This document shows, piece after piece, positions 44,966 through 53,188 of a stretch of DNA of 64,000 nt; the stretch's first letter is position 1, and the number at the start of each line of letters is the position of its first letter. A model generated the notes under the pieces. That model worked only from the letters and a program-made list of their open reading frames with translations. It had not been told where the DNA came from and did not search any database. The translations under genes were made by a program, and so were the position numbers. This stretch comes from VRUE01 sp963737575 (GTDB lineage: Bacteria; Actinomycetota; Thermoleophilia; Solirubrobacterales; 70-9). The DNA lies in NCBI GenBank assembly GCA_963737575.1, contig CAVTTJ010000005.1, positions 372,001 to 436,000 on the forward strand, given 5' to 3'.

Positions 44966-47407
44966 TCAGCCGACGACGATCTCGACCCAGTCGAGCGGCT
45001 CCCCGCAGAGCTGGCGAGCCTGGTCTGGAGAGACGGTCACGAGCTGGGGCTGGGGCAGTTCCTTCACGAGCGCAATCGCCTGCAGCTGGGTGGACGCATT
45101 GTTGCCGCTCCCAGGCGTGAGGTCGGACCCCGGGTAGCGCAGCGCGAAGTCGTGAACCCCCGTGGTGAGAAAGACCCTGCCCACGGGGACGTACCCGCCG
45201 ATCGCCGCCGGCTCGTTCTCGACACTTCCGAGCGACTTGCCATCGACGCTGACCTCGAAGCCGCGTGTGAACGTCCCCCCCAGCCACAGTTCGTAGCGCT
45301 GCGAGCTGTCGACCACGATCTTGGCGGCCACCTCCCCGGGCGTCGTCGCGGTCAGCGTATGGCCGGTGGGATCGTGGTACCAGGGGCCTGGCCAGAGCGT
45401 TTCGTCGCCGCGAGCGACGATCGGCGCGGGACGGACGTTCGCAACTAGGTTTCCGCCCTTGGCCGCGGCGCGATCGGCGATTTCTTCGATTTCTGAGCAC
45501 GCCGGAACCGCGATCGGATCGACCGAGCAGGGTGATTTCGATTCACCGGTCTGGGTGTTTCCGCAGAAGGGAAGCTTTCTCGATTCCCCGAACGGGACAT
45601 GCTCGACGACGGTCATGGTGGGGATCGGATCGCGTTGCCAGAGGCTGTAGTGGTCGCCTTCCCAGATGCGCCGGTAGTTGGAGGGCGGTTGGCTTTCCGA
45701 GGGCGCGTTCGAGGTGACGATCGACGGGTATTCCTCGATCGTCGCGAGGGGAAGGGAATCGAGGTCCGCCCAGGCGGACTTGGTCAGCACGGCTCCGTCC
45801 CTGAGAGCGAGCGTGGCCGGGCGGTATTCGGCGGGGCCGACCGGCGCACCTTCGCGGAGGAAGTGCGCGTTGCCGTAGATCTCGTACTCGTTGAAGAGGG
45901 TCGGAGCCCTCCCGTCGAGGCGCTCGCCGATCTTCTGCAGCTCAGAGAGCCGATCTCGCGGGGCGAGCAGCACGTCCCGGTAGGCGAGGGCGTTGGACCA
46001 GAGCACCCCGAATGCGAGCGCCACAACCAGGATCACTCCGGCCCGGTGCCTGCTCCACAGCAGAGCTGTGCCGGTAAGCCCGGCCGCCAGTAGCGCCGGG
46101 GCGGAGATCGCCAGCGTCTTCGCGATCACCCAGGGGGTGGCGCCGAGAAGGTAGATGCAGGCGCAGCCGCCGAGCGCGACCGCCAGGTAGAGAGCCAAGC
46201 CGTAGACCCGGCGACGCAGGCTGACCCAGAGTGCGCAGAAGGCCGCGATCAGAACCAGTCCGATCAGGAGGATGGTCGGCAGGTCGGGCGGGGAGAGCCT
46301 GAAGTCGCCCACGGGCCAGATTCCCGCCAGTTGGAAGCCGCTCAGCGGCTCGATCAGGTTTCCGAGCTTGGTCTGTTCGGACTGGCCGCTCGAGAAAAGG
46401 CCGGAGTCGGTGGAGAGGAATTCGCTGAGGACCAGCCATACGGGCACCATGCAGGCGGCGGTGATCACTCCGAGCCCCGCAATCCAGGCGATTCTTTTCC
46501 CGAGGTCTTCTCGGTTCCATTCGGAAATCAGCCAGAAGAGCGCGACGGCGCCCAGGGTGAGGCCGACCCAGGCTGCGGCGCCGATGCCGAGTGCCTGGAT
46601 CAGGGCGCCGGCCGCGACCCCGAGCGGGATGAAGCCCCTGACGCTGGTTGGCCGCTTCGAGATCACGGCGGCGGCGAGCGCGACCATCAGCACGAGCAGG
46701 AACGCCGATGCCAGCTCCTTGATGCCGCCCCAGAGGCTGTAGCCGTAGAGGAGGGCGGATTGGGAGGAGAGGAAGGCGACCAGTGCCCGGACGCGGACGG
46801 AGGTCACCAACGGCTCGATGAGGGCGTAGACGCAGAAGGCGACGGCCGCACCGCAGAAAGCCAGGAAGGGCTGAAATACCCAGGCGATGTCCGCCCCAAC
46901 CAGGGTGCGCCCAATCCCGGGGAGGATGAACGATCCCCGTGGGTAGTTCTGGCCGAGATCGGTGAGCGAGTAGGTGGAGGGGATCGCGTCGATCGCGGAG
47001 TTCGATTGCCCGAAGAGGTGATCGACGACGTTGAACCAGTAGGCCGTGTCGTCGAGCTTGATATACCCGGCGAAAGTCGCCTGCCCGGAGAGAATCACGG
47101 GTGCTCCGTAGGCGAGGAGCGCCCCCACAGCCGCGATGAGTGGCCAGGCACCCGGCCATCGACCGCCTTTCCAGGCAAGAACAAGGCCCGCGAGCGCGCC
47201 GATCACGGCAACCGGCACCGCCGCCTCTTCGGTCACGGAGAAGGCGTTCAGGGTTCCAGCTACGACAATCGTCGCTGCCAGCCCCAGCGGGACCAACAGC
47301 GCGGCCTGAACCCGGGTCGCCGCCGCGCGCTCCACCAATGCACCCCATCCAAGGCCGATCGCGGCCAGGACGAGCGGGAAGAGAACCCACGAGACGATCA
47401 GCGACAC
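44966..47407 (-). CDS. Large multi-spanning membrane protein with extracytoplasmic C-terminal domain
   Basis: The protein has 813 residues and a GTG start. About fourteen hydrophobic segments occupy about 1-500, with IKLDDTAYWFNVVDHLFGQ in the first long loop (acidic pair, as in GT-C-like enzymes) and YPRGSFILPGIGRTLVGAD. The C-terminal 300 residues are soluble, with a beta-rich, carbohydrate-binding-like end (YELWLGGTFTRGFEVSVDGKSLG, GVHDFALRYPG). It is probably a lipid-linked-sugar glycosyltransferase or polymerase of the surface glycan; the exact family is uncertain. Confidence 0.78.
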   Translation of the reverse strand: MSLIVSWVLFPLVLAAIGLGWGALVERAAATRVQAALLVPLGLAATIVVAGTLNAFSVTEEAAVPVAVIGALAGLVLAWKGGRWPGAWPLIAAVGALLAYGAPVILSGQATFAGYIKLDDTAYWFNVVDHLFGQSNSAIDAIPSTYSLTDLGQNYPRGSFILPGIGRTLVGADIAWVFQPFLAFCGAAVAFCVYALIEPLVTSVRVRALVAFLSSQSALLYGYSLWGGIKELASAFLLVLMVALAAAVISKRPTSVRGFIPLGVAAGALIQALGIGAAAWVGLTLGAVALFWLISEWNREDLGKRIAWIAGLGVITAACMVPVWLVLSEFLSTDSGLFSSGQSEQTKLGNLIEPLSGFQLAGIWPVGDFRLSPPDLPTILLIGLVLIAAFCALWVSLRRRVYGLALYLAVALGGCACIYLLGATPWVIAKTLAISAPALLAAGLTGTALLWSRHRAGVILVVALAFGVLWSNALAYRDVLLAPRDRLSELQKIGERLDGRAPTLFNEYEIYGNAHFLREGAPVGPAEYRPATLALRDGAVLTKSAWADLDSLPLATIEEYPSIVTSNAPSESQPPSNYRRIWEGDHYSLWQRDPIPTMTVVEHVPFGESRKLPFCGNTQTGESKSPCSVDPIAVPACSEIEEIADRAAAKGGNLVANVRPAPIVARGDETLWPGPWYHDPTGHTLTATTPGEVAAKIVVDSSQRYELWLGGTFTRGFEVSVDGKSLGSVENEPAAIGGYVPVGRVFLTTGVHDFALRYPGSDLTPGSGNNASTQLQAIALVKELPQPQLVTVSPDQARQLCGEPLDWVEIVVG

Positions 47408-47435
47408 GGTTGGAGCAATTGGTGATGGAATCGAC

Positions 47436-48416
47436 TTGGTGGGCGGACGGGCGGAACCCTACAGAGACTCGTCGAGTGCGGGCTCGGGTTGTCCGATCTG
47501 CGGCGGCCCCCTGCGTCCGACCCACGTCGAAGCACTGGATCGGCTTGTGACCGGGGAGGGGCCCTTCAAAGTCGATGAATGCCCCTCCTGTCGGTATGGC
47601 GTGACGATTCCGCAGCTCGATGAGCGAGGCATTGGCTCACTACTACGCCGACGAGTACTACGAGGCCTTCTACGAACACACAGGCGAAGCGGGTGGCGGC
47701 GTCCTCCATCGGCTACGTGCGCGGTATCGGCGCCTGAGCGCCGAACGCCGATATCGCCGCCCCCCCTATCGAGTTGCCGAGCCCTCGTTCGGCCGGGTCC
47801 TTGACGTGGGATGCGGCGCTGGGGAGCTACTCGGACATTTCGCGAGCAGAGGCTGGAGCACTTACGGGATCGATCCGAGTCGCGCAGCAGTGAACGCCGC
47901 CGCGCGACGGGGGGCCGAGGTCCACCGCGGCACTCTCCGAGATCAGCCGTGGCCGGAGGGATTCTTCCAGCTGATTACCTTTCAGCACTCTCTTGAGCAC
48001 ATCGTCGACCCTCTGGGCGCGCTCCAGACTGCTCGGAACCTCCTGGCACCCGGAGGCCTCATAGCGATCGAGGTTCCGAACTGGACGTGCTGGCAGCGAC
48101 GCATCCTGTTTCGAGATCGGTGGTTTGCGCTGGATCTTCCTCGCCATCAGCAGCACTTTTCACCGAATGCATTGACCCGCACGGCCACGGTCGCTCGATC
48201 TGCGGGTGAGTCGATCAAGGGACGACCTCCACGGCGATCTCCGCGGCCTACAGCATCCACTTCCTGATCGCCGGCCGCTGGACTCCCGGTTGGAAGCTCT
48301 GGCTCTCCTATGCGCTGAGCATTCCGCTCCTCCCACTGGTCTTTCTCGGCGACCGGATCGGTGGCGGCGACTGCTGCTACATCGTGATGTCGAGGAAAGG
48401 CGAAGGACCATCGTGA
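47436..48416 (+). pseudogene. SAM-dependent methyltransferase broken by frameshifts
   Basis: Three consecutive reading frames make one methyltransferase. The first (from a TTG at 47436) has a zinc-ribbon-like CPICGG...CPSCRYG; near 47627-47630 one extra base shifts to a frame with ALAHYYADEYYEAF and the SAM motif VLDVGCGAGELLGHF, then FQHSLEHIVDP; between about 48190 and 48215 at least one more indel shifts back to ISAAYSIHFLIAGRWTPGWKLW and the stop at 48414-48416. That stop overlaps the next gene (GTGA), which confirms the third frame. Intact length would be about 325 residues. It probably modifies a glycan; here it is non-functional or the sequence contains errors. Confidence 0.8.
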
Positions 48417-49219
48417 GCGCGGGCGGATCGGGCGAGATCTGCCTCGTCTACCTCGCCTGGACCCCCTACGGCATCGACCCAGCCCGGGAGTTTCTCGCCT
48501 CCTATCGCAGGCACCCTGCGGGGACATCCCACCGACTCCTTCTTGCGCTGGCCGGACCCGATGAAGATCGCGCTCCGTGGCGGCGCGCATTCGCTGACCT
48601 GGACCCTGAGGAGGCGAACCTCGGACTCGGAATGGATCTTGATCACTATCGTCACGCCGCCGACCGGGTGCTCGCCGATCGCTACTGCTTCCTCAACACG
48701 GTCAGCGTCATTCTCGCCGACGGGTGGCTGGCGAATCTCGAGAAAGCGCTGGTCGCCCCAGGGGTTGGCATGGTCGGTGCCACCGGCTCCTATGAGAGCC
48801 CGAATGCGGTGCGCCCCGGCCCGCTCCGGCGTCTCCGTCCCGGGCACGAGCCGTTCCCAAACCCGCACCTTCGGACCAACGCATTCGCGCTCGAGCGCGA
48901 GCTGTTGCTCTCGCTCGATTGGCCGCTGGGTCTGAGCAAGCTCGAGGCCGTCGCGCTCGAGGGAGGCAGCCGAAGCCTGACTCGCCAGGTCTGGGACCGC
49001 GGCCTGGAAACGCTCGTCGTCGGCCGCGACGGGGTCGGATACGCACCTGAGCGGTGGATGCAGAGCGCAACCTTCCGCAGCGGTGACCAGGAAAATCTGC
49101 TGATCGCGGACAATCGCACCCGCCATTTTCAGAACGGAGGGAGAGTTACCCGCTACGGGCTCTCATGGCTCGCCTGGGGCTCTCGGCGCAGAAGAGCTAG
49201 GGGTCGGGTCGGCCTCTGA
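48413..49219 (+). CDS. Glycosyltransferase-like protein of unknown specificity
   Basis: The start is the GTG at 48413, overlapping the methyltransferase stop; the open frame further upstream is not used. The protein has 268 residues. ICLVYLAWTPYGIDPAREFLASYRRHPAG, RYCFLNTVSVILADGWLANLEKAL and GMVGATGSYESPNA resemble the region after the nucleotide-binding site of family 2-type or RgpF-like glycosyltransferases, but no DXD is certain. The position among glycan genes supports a surface-sugar role. Its end overlaps the convergent flippase gene by 23 bases. Confidence 0.7.
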   Translation: MSAGGSGEICLVYLAWTPYGIDPAREFLASYRRHPAGTSHRLLLALAGPDEDRAPWRRAFADLDPEEANLGLGMDLDHYRHAADRVLADRYCFLNTVSVILADGWLANLEKALVAPGVGMVGATGSYESPNAVRPGPLRRLRPGHEPFPNPHLRTNAFALERELLLSLDWPLGLSKLEAVALEGGSRSLTRQVWDRGLETLVVGRDGVGYAPERWMQSATFRSGDQENLLIADNRTRHFQNGGRVTRYGLSWLAWGSRRRRARGRVGL

Positions 49220-50606
49220 CTCTGAAGCCGCGTATGGCCTTCACCTGGTCGCGCAGCTCCTTGGGAACCAGCCCGATCGACCACCCGACGCCGATGAAGA
49301 GGGCTGCCGCGAGGATCGCCGCGACCAAAGCCGGCAGGCCCAGCAGGATGGGAATGCAGGCGACGGCGGCGGCCCCGGCGACCTTGGCCAGAAACCGGGC
49401 GCCTACCATCACCCTGCCGGTGTCCCTGTGCAGCCTCCAGTAGATGAGGGACGCGAGGAGGGCATCTCCCAGCACCGTCGCGGCAGCTCCGCCCTTTGCA
49501 TCGAAGGCTGGAACGAGCACCGCGGCAAATGCGCCGAGCCCCAGAAGCGCAGCACCGTTGGCGAGAATGAGCTGGCGCTGCTGACCCAGGGCGATGAGCG
49601 TGACGGTCCAGATCTGGCTGAGCGCGATGAACATCAGAGCAGCGACCTGAATCTGCAGGACCTCACCCGACGGCCCAAATGCGGCTCCGCCGATGATTTC
49701 CATCACCGGCTCCGCGAGCGGGAACACGACGAGGATCGCCAGCGCTCCGGCGATCACCGCTCCCTCGCCGAGGCCTGCGACTGCATAGCGCAGGCGGTCC
49801 CTGTCGTCCCTCGCAGCCGCGGTCAACATCGGTAGCGCGACCCCCGCCACGAGGTACGGGATGACGATCATCGCTTCCATCGCTCGCAACGACCCGCCGA
49901 AGTATCCGGTCTGCTCGGCGGAAGAGGTCAGCGACATGAAGATGATCACGAGCCGGAAGTAGACCTGTCCCAGGGCCAGCGCAACCGCGATCGGTAGGGC
50001 CCGGTTGAACAGCGTCCGCTGATCATCGGAATCGAACCGGGGGCGGACGACCCCCCCGATTCCGACGAGCATCGGGGTGACTGCAAGCACCGCGATGCCG
50101 ACGACGATCTGCAGCGCGAAGAAGGGCGTCAACGCCGCGCCGAGGACGACCAGGAGCGCAACCCCGGCCAGGGTGACCACCTGGCGAAGGAAATCGACAA
50201 GTGCGAGGCCCGCATTGCGCAGTTCGACCGCAAGCGGGAGCAGCAGGGCATTTGCGGCAGCCACCAGGAAGACGCCGAGCCCTGCCAGCGCGGTGCCCGC
50301 GACCATCTCCGGCGGATAGTCGGCGAGGGCGGCGAAGGCGACGATTGCGCCCAGGGCGATCGGCATTGCCAGCAGGCGCTGGGCGAGGATGTTGGCGACC
50401 AGTGGCCGCCGCTCGGCCGGAGCCCGCAGGGCGAGCTGGTTGCTCGCCGTAACGTTGAGCCCGGTGTCGACTACGGCGACGGCGATGCCGACGAGCGAGA
50501 GGACCGTCACGTAGCGGCCGGAGTCGTCGACCCCGAGGTGGCGCAGCAGGAGCGTGGCCGTCGCAAGCCCGAGGACGGTGCCGGCGACGTTGGCCGCGAC
50601 CCGCAC
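49197..50606 (-). CDS. Second polysaccharide flippase (MATE/PST type)
   Basis: The protein has 469 residues from a GTG at 50606, with about fourteen hydrophobic segments and a typical flippase layout (LLLRHLGVDDSGRYVTVLSLVGI; GYFGGSLRAMEAMIVIPYLVAGVALP). A longer N-terminus seems to exist in another frame: an ATG at 50691 gives MNESAGDPRTDDVLTSPEAG, and removal of one GGGC unit from a GGGCGGGCGGG run near 50625-50636 would join it to GRVIRGSAVRVAANV. So the real start is probably 50691 with a 4-base duplication in between. It is divergent from the broken membrane gene. Confidence 0.85.
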   Translation of the reverse strand: MRVAANVAGTVLGLATATLLLRHLGVDDSGRYVTVLSLVGIAVAVVDTGLNVTASNQLALRAPAERRPLVANILAQRLLAMPIALGAIVAFAALADYPPEMVAGTALAGLGVFLVAAANALLLPLAVELRNAGLALVDFLRQVVTLAGVALLVVLGAALTPFFALQIVVGIAVLAVTPMLVGIGGVVRPRFDSDDQRTLFNRALPIAVALALGQVYFRLVIIFMSLTSSAEQTGYFGGSLRAMEAMIVIPYLVAGVALPMLTAAARDDRDRLRYAVAGLGEGAVIAGALAILVVFPLAEPVMEIIGGAAFGPSGEVLQIQVAALMFIALSQIWTVTLIALGQQRQLILANGAALLGLGAFAAVLVPAFDAKGGAAATVLGDALLASLIYWRLHRDTGRVMVGARFLAKVAGAAAVACIPILLGLPALVAAILAAALFIGVGWSIGLVPKELRDQVKAIRGFRVRGRPDP

Positions 50607-50785
50607 GGCGCTCCCGCGTATGACCCGCCCGCCCGGCCTCGGGAGAGGTCAGAACGTCATCCGTCCTCGGATCGCCAGCGGATTCGTTCACCTGCCGCTC
50701 AACCTAGACGCTCAGGGCGCGGATTCTGAGCGTCGCGGACCGCGAATATGGAAGGATCGCGAGAATCGTGGAGGGGGCGCCGACG

Positions 50786-52447
50786 ATGCGGATCTCCGAG
50801 GGTTCGCCGTTCTGGGAGCGATTGCCGGTCCTATTGCTGGCGGTGGCTGTCGTCGCGTCCGGCGTTCTGCTGCTCAGCCTCGATTCGCAGCTGAGCTTCT
50901 GTGGCTGAGGATTGGCTCTTTCTCGTCAAAAGGAATGGGATTGGTCTCGCGGATCACTCTCCTGCTTCCTTCCCACGGGCATCTGATCGTCGGCCTCGGC
51001 GTCGCCTACAAGTTGATTCTCGAGGTCTTCGGGATGGGGTCAGCGACCCCTTACTACGCCGTCGCGATCAGCTGCTTTCTTGGCGAGCGCAGTCGCGCTC
51101 TTCTTCAATCTCCGCGGTCGGGTCGGAGACTTGGCTTGCGTTGCTCGCCGTTATTCTGATCCTCTTCCTCGGCGCGGCTTTTGAAGACCTGTTGTTTGCC
51201 TTTCAGCTCGGGTACTTCGTTTCTGCTTTGGCGGGCTTACTGGCCCTGCTCGCGTTGGATCGCAGGGATTCGCCTGGCGATCTTTACTGCATGTGTGCCT
51301 GCTCGTCGTCTCGCTTGCATTTGGCAAGCTCGGCATCCCTTCTGATCGGTGCCACTGGTCAACCTCGTCATGGGGAGGGGGCTCCGAGGGAGCACATCTA
51401 TCGTCGCGCTAGTGCCGATCGTGCTCTATGGGCTCTGGTGGCTTGGATGGGGTCACGAGGCGTATACAAATCAGTCGGCGAGCAGCGCTTGTCAGGTGCG
51501 CCGGAACACGCCATCGACTGCGCTTCTGCTGGGATCTCTCGGATTGCTCGGTCTCGCGTCCGGCGATGGCAGAGCCGTGCATATCTTCCAGATCTGATCT
51601 TGGGGCATGTCATTTTCCTCGTCGGGCTTATGCTGCTGTTCGTCAAAATTCGCAGGGAGAGGAGCATCTCTGTGGGTCTCGCGTCGGCGCTTGCGATCGG
51701 CGTCTCCTACTGGTTTCTGTTGGGATCGAATCGTGATGCTGATCGGCCGACTGAGCGATATCAATATGCGTCTGCGATCTTCCTGCTCCTGATCGCGGCC
51801 GAGATGCTTGCGGGGACTCCGCATTCCAAGGCCGGTGGTCGTCGGTGGTCGCCGTGCTCACTGGGTTCGCAGCGGTCTCCGGGGTGTCCTCTGCTCCAAG
51901 AAATATGACGAGGACCAATGGATGACCGTTTATCGAATCCCTGCGCTCAACGCTGGCGGCCGTCGATATCGCTCGCGGAGTCCGATCCGGCGTTCACAGG
52001 TCTCGTTTCCACCACCATTGAAGGTCCGGCGCGCGACTACTACGCCGTCACCGAAGATCATGGGTCCCCGGCATTCAGCGAAGCCGAGTTGGCTGAAAGG
52101 CCTGAGTCCGAGCGGGCTGCTGCCGACTGACGATCGCCCAGGCCCTTGGCCTTGCGACTGCCCCACCTGACCCTGGTATGAGAATAGTCGGCTGTCAGAC
52201 CCTTCAGGCAACAGAACTCGGCGAAACCGGCATCACGCTCCTCCGGGGAGGCTTCAAGCTCGAGAACCAAGGCGAAGGGGAGGTCGGCCTCTCGTTGGGC
52301 CGCTTCTCAGAAGGGCTCCCGGTGGAATTCGGATCCCTGGGGCCGGACAGCCCCGTGTCGCTCTACATCCCCAAAGACGAATCGACCCGTCCGTGGCGCC
52401 TTGGGCTGACCGGAAGCGGCCCGGTCCGGCTCTGCACCACCGGCTAG
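50786..52447 (+). pseudogene. Large membrane protein gene with multiple frameshifts
   Basis: From the ATG at 50786 (preceded by GGAGGGG) successive frames give MRISEGSPFWERLPV..., EDWLFLVKRNGIGLADH, LLPSHGHLIVGLGVAYKLIL, FGMGSATPYYAVAISCFL, ASAVALFFNLRGRVG, WLALLAVILILFLGAAFEDL, NLVMGRGLRGSTSIVALV, LGHVIFLVGLMLLFVKIRR and finally MRIVGCQTLQATELGETG to the stop at 52447. At least six changes of frame are needed but almost no in-frame stops occur inside the segments. An intact version would have about 550 residues, a multi-spanning membrane protein of unknown function seen in actinobacterial glycan loci. Confidence 0.75.
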
Positions 52448-52487
52448 TCTCCCCGGCCGTTCAAAACTAGAGGAGACTTCAGAGGCG

Positions 52488-53006
52488 ATGAGCGAGCAGA
52501 AATACGAGTTGATCACCGACCAGGCCGAGCGCGAGGCGTCAGGCGCCCACAGCTATGGCCGCTACCTCGAGGAGTTCGAGGTCGGCGCGGTCTACAGGCA
52601 CTGGCCGGCGAAGACCGTGACAGAGGCCGAGGACCACCTCTTCTGCCTGCTGACGATGAACCACCATCCCCTCCACATCAACGACGTCTACGCGAAGCAG
52701 TCCCAGCAGGGCCGGAACGTCGTCGCCGGCCCCTACGTCTACTCGCTGATCTTCGGGATGACGGTCTCCGATGTCTCGGGGAAGGCAATCGCCAACCTGG
52801 CGACCGAAGAACTGAGCCATCCGAGCCCGGTCTTTCACGGCGACACGCTCTACGTCGAGTCGGAGGTGCTTGAAGTGAAACCCTCGAGCTCGAAGCCCGA
52901 TCGCGGTCTCGTCAAAGTCCATACGCGGGCGCTGAACCAGGACGGGGTCCTCGTGGCCGAGTTCAAGCGGCTGGTGCTGGTGCCCCGACGGGAGGCTGGG
53001 GAGTAG
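52488..53006 (+). CDS. MaoC-family dehydratase, mesaconyl-CoA hydratase-like
   Basis: The protein has 172 residues, with a ribosome site (GAGGAGA) upstream. YGRYLEEFEVGAVYRHWPAKTVTEAEDHLFCLLTMNHHPLHIND (key words FEVGAVYRHW, TMNHHPLH) and VSGKAIANL, PVFHGDTLYVESEVLE match the MaoC protein that accompanies mcl and ecm in Streptomyces as I remember it. In that role it hydrates mesaconyl-CoA to beta-methylmalyl-CoA. The Asp of the canonical D-x4-H motif is not in its usual place. It stands alone between broken genes and the collagen-like genes. Confidence 0.85.
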   Translation: MSEQKYELITDQAEREASGAHSYGRYLEEFEVGAVYRHWPAKTVTEAEDHLFCLLTMNHHPLHINDVYAKQSQQGRNVVAGPYVYSLIFGMTVSDVSGKAIANLATEELSHPSPVFHGDTLYVESEVLEVKPSSSKPDRGLVKVHTRALNQDGVLVAEFKRLVLVPRREAGE

Positions 53007-53188
53007 CCGGGTCTCCTCACGCCGAACCTCGCGCTGACCTCCCCAATAGTTGGACTTCCTCACAACCGGACCACATTTTTCGGCCCAAAGTCCGTCGCGA
53101 GCTTGCCGGGACTGCGATATGTTCACGCGCGTCAACAGTCGGAACAAAAACGCCACCCCCTCCCTCTAGCTAGATTCACGACCAGCCG

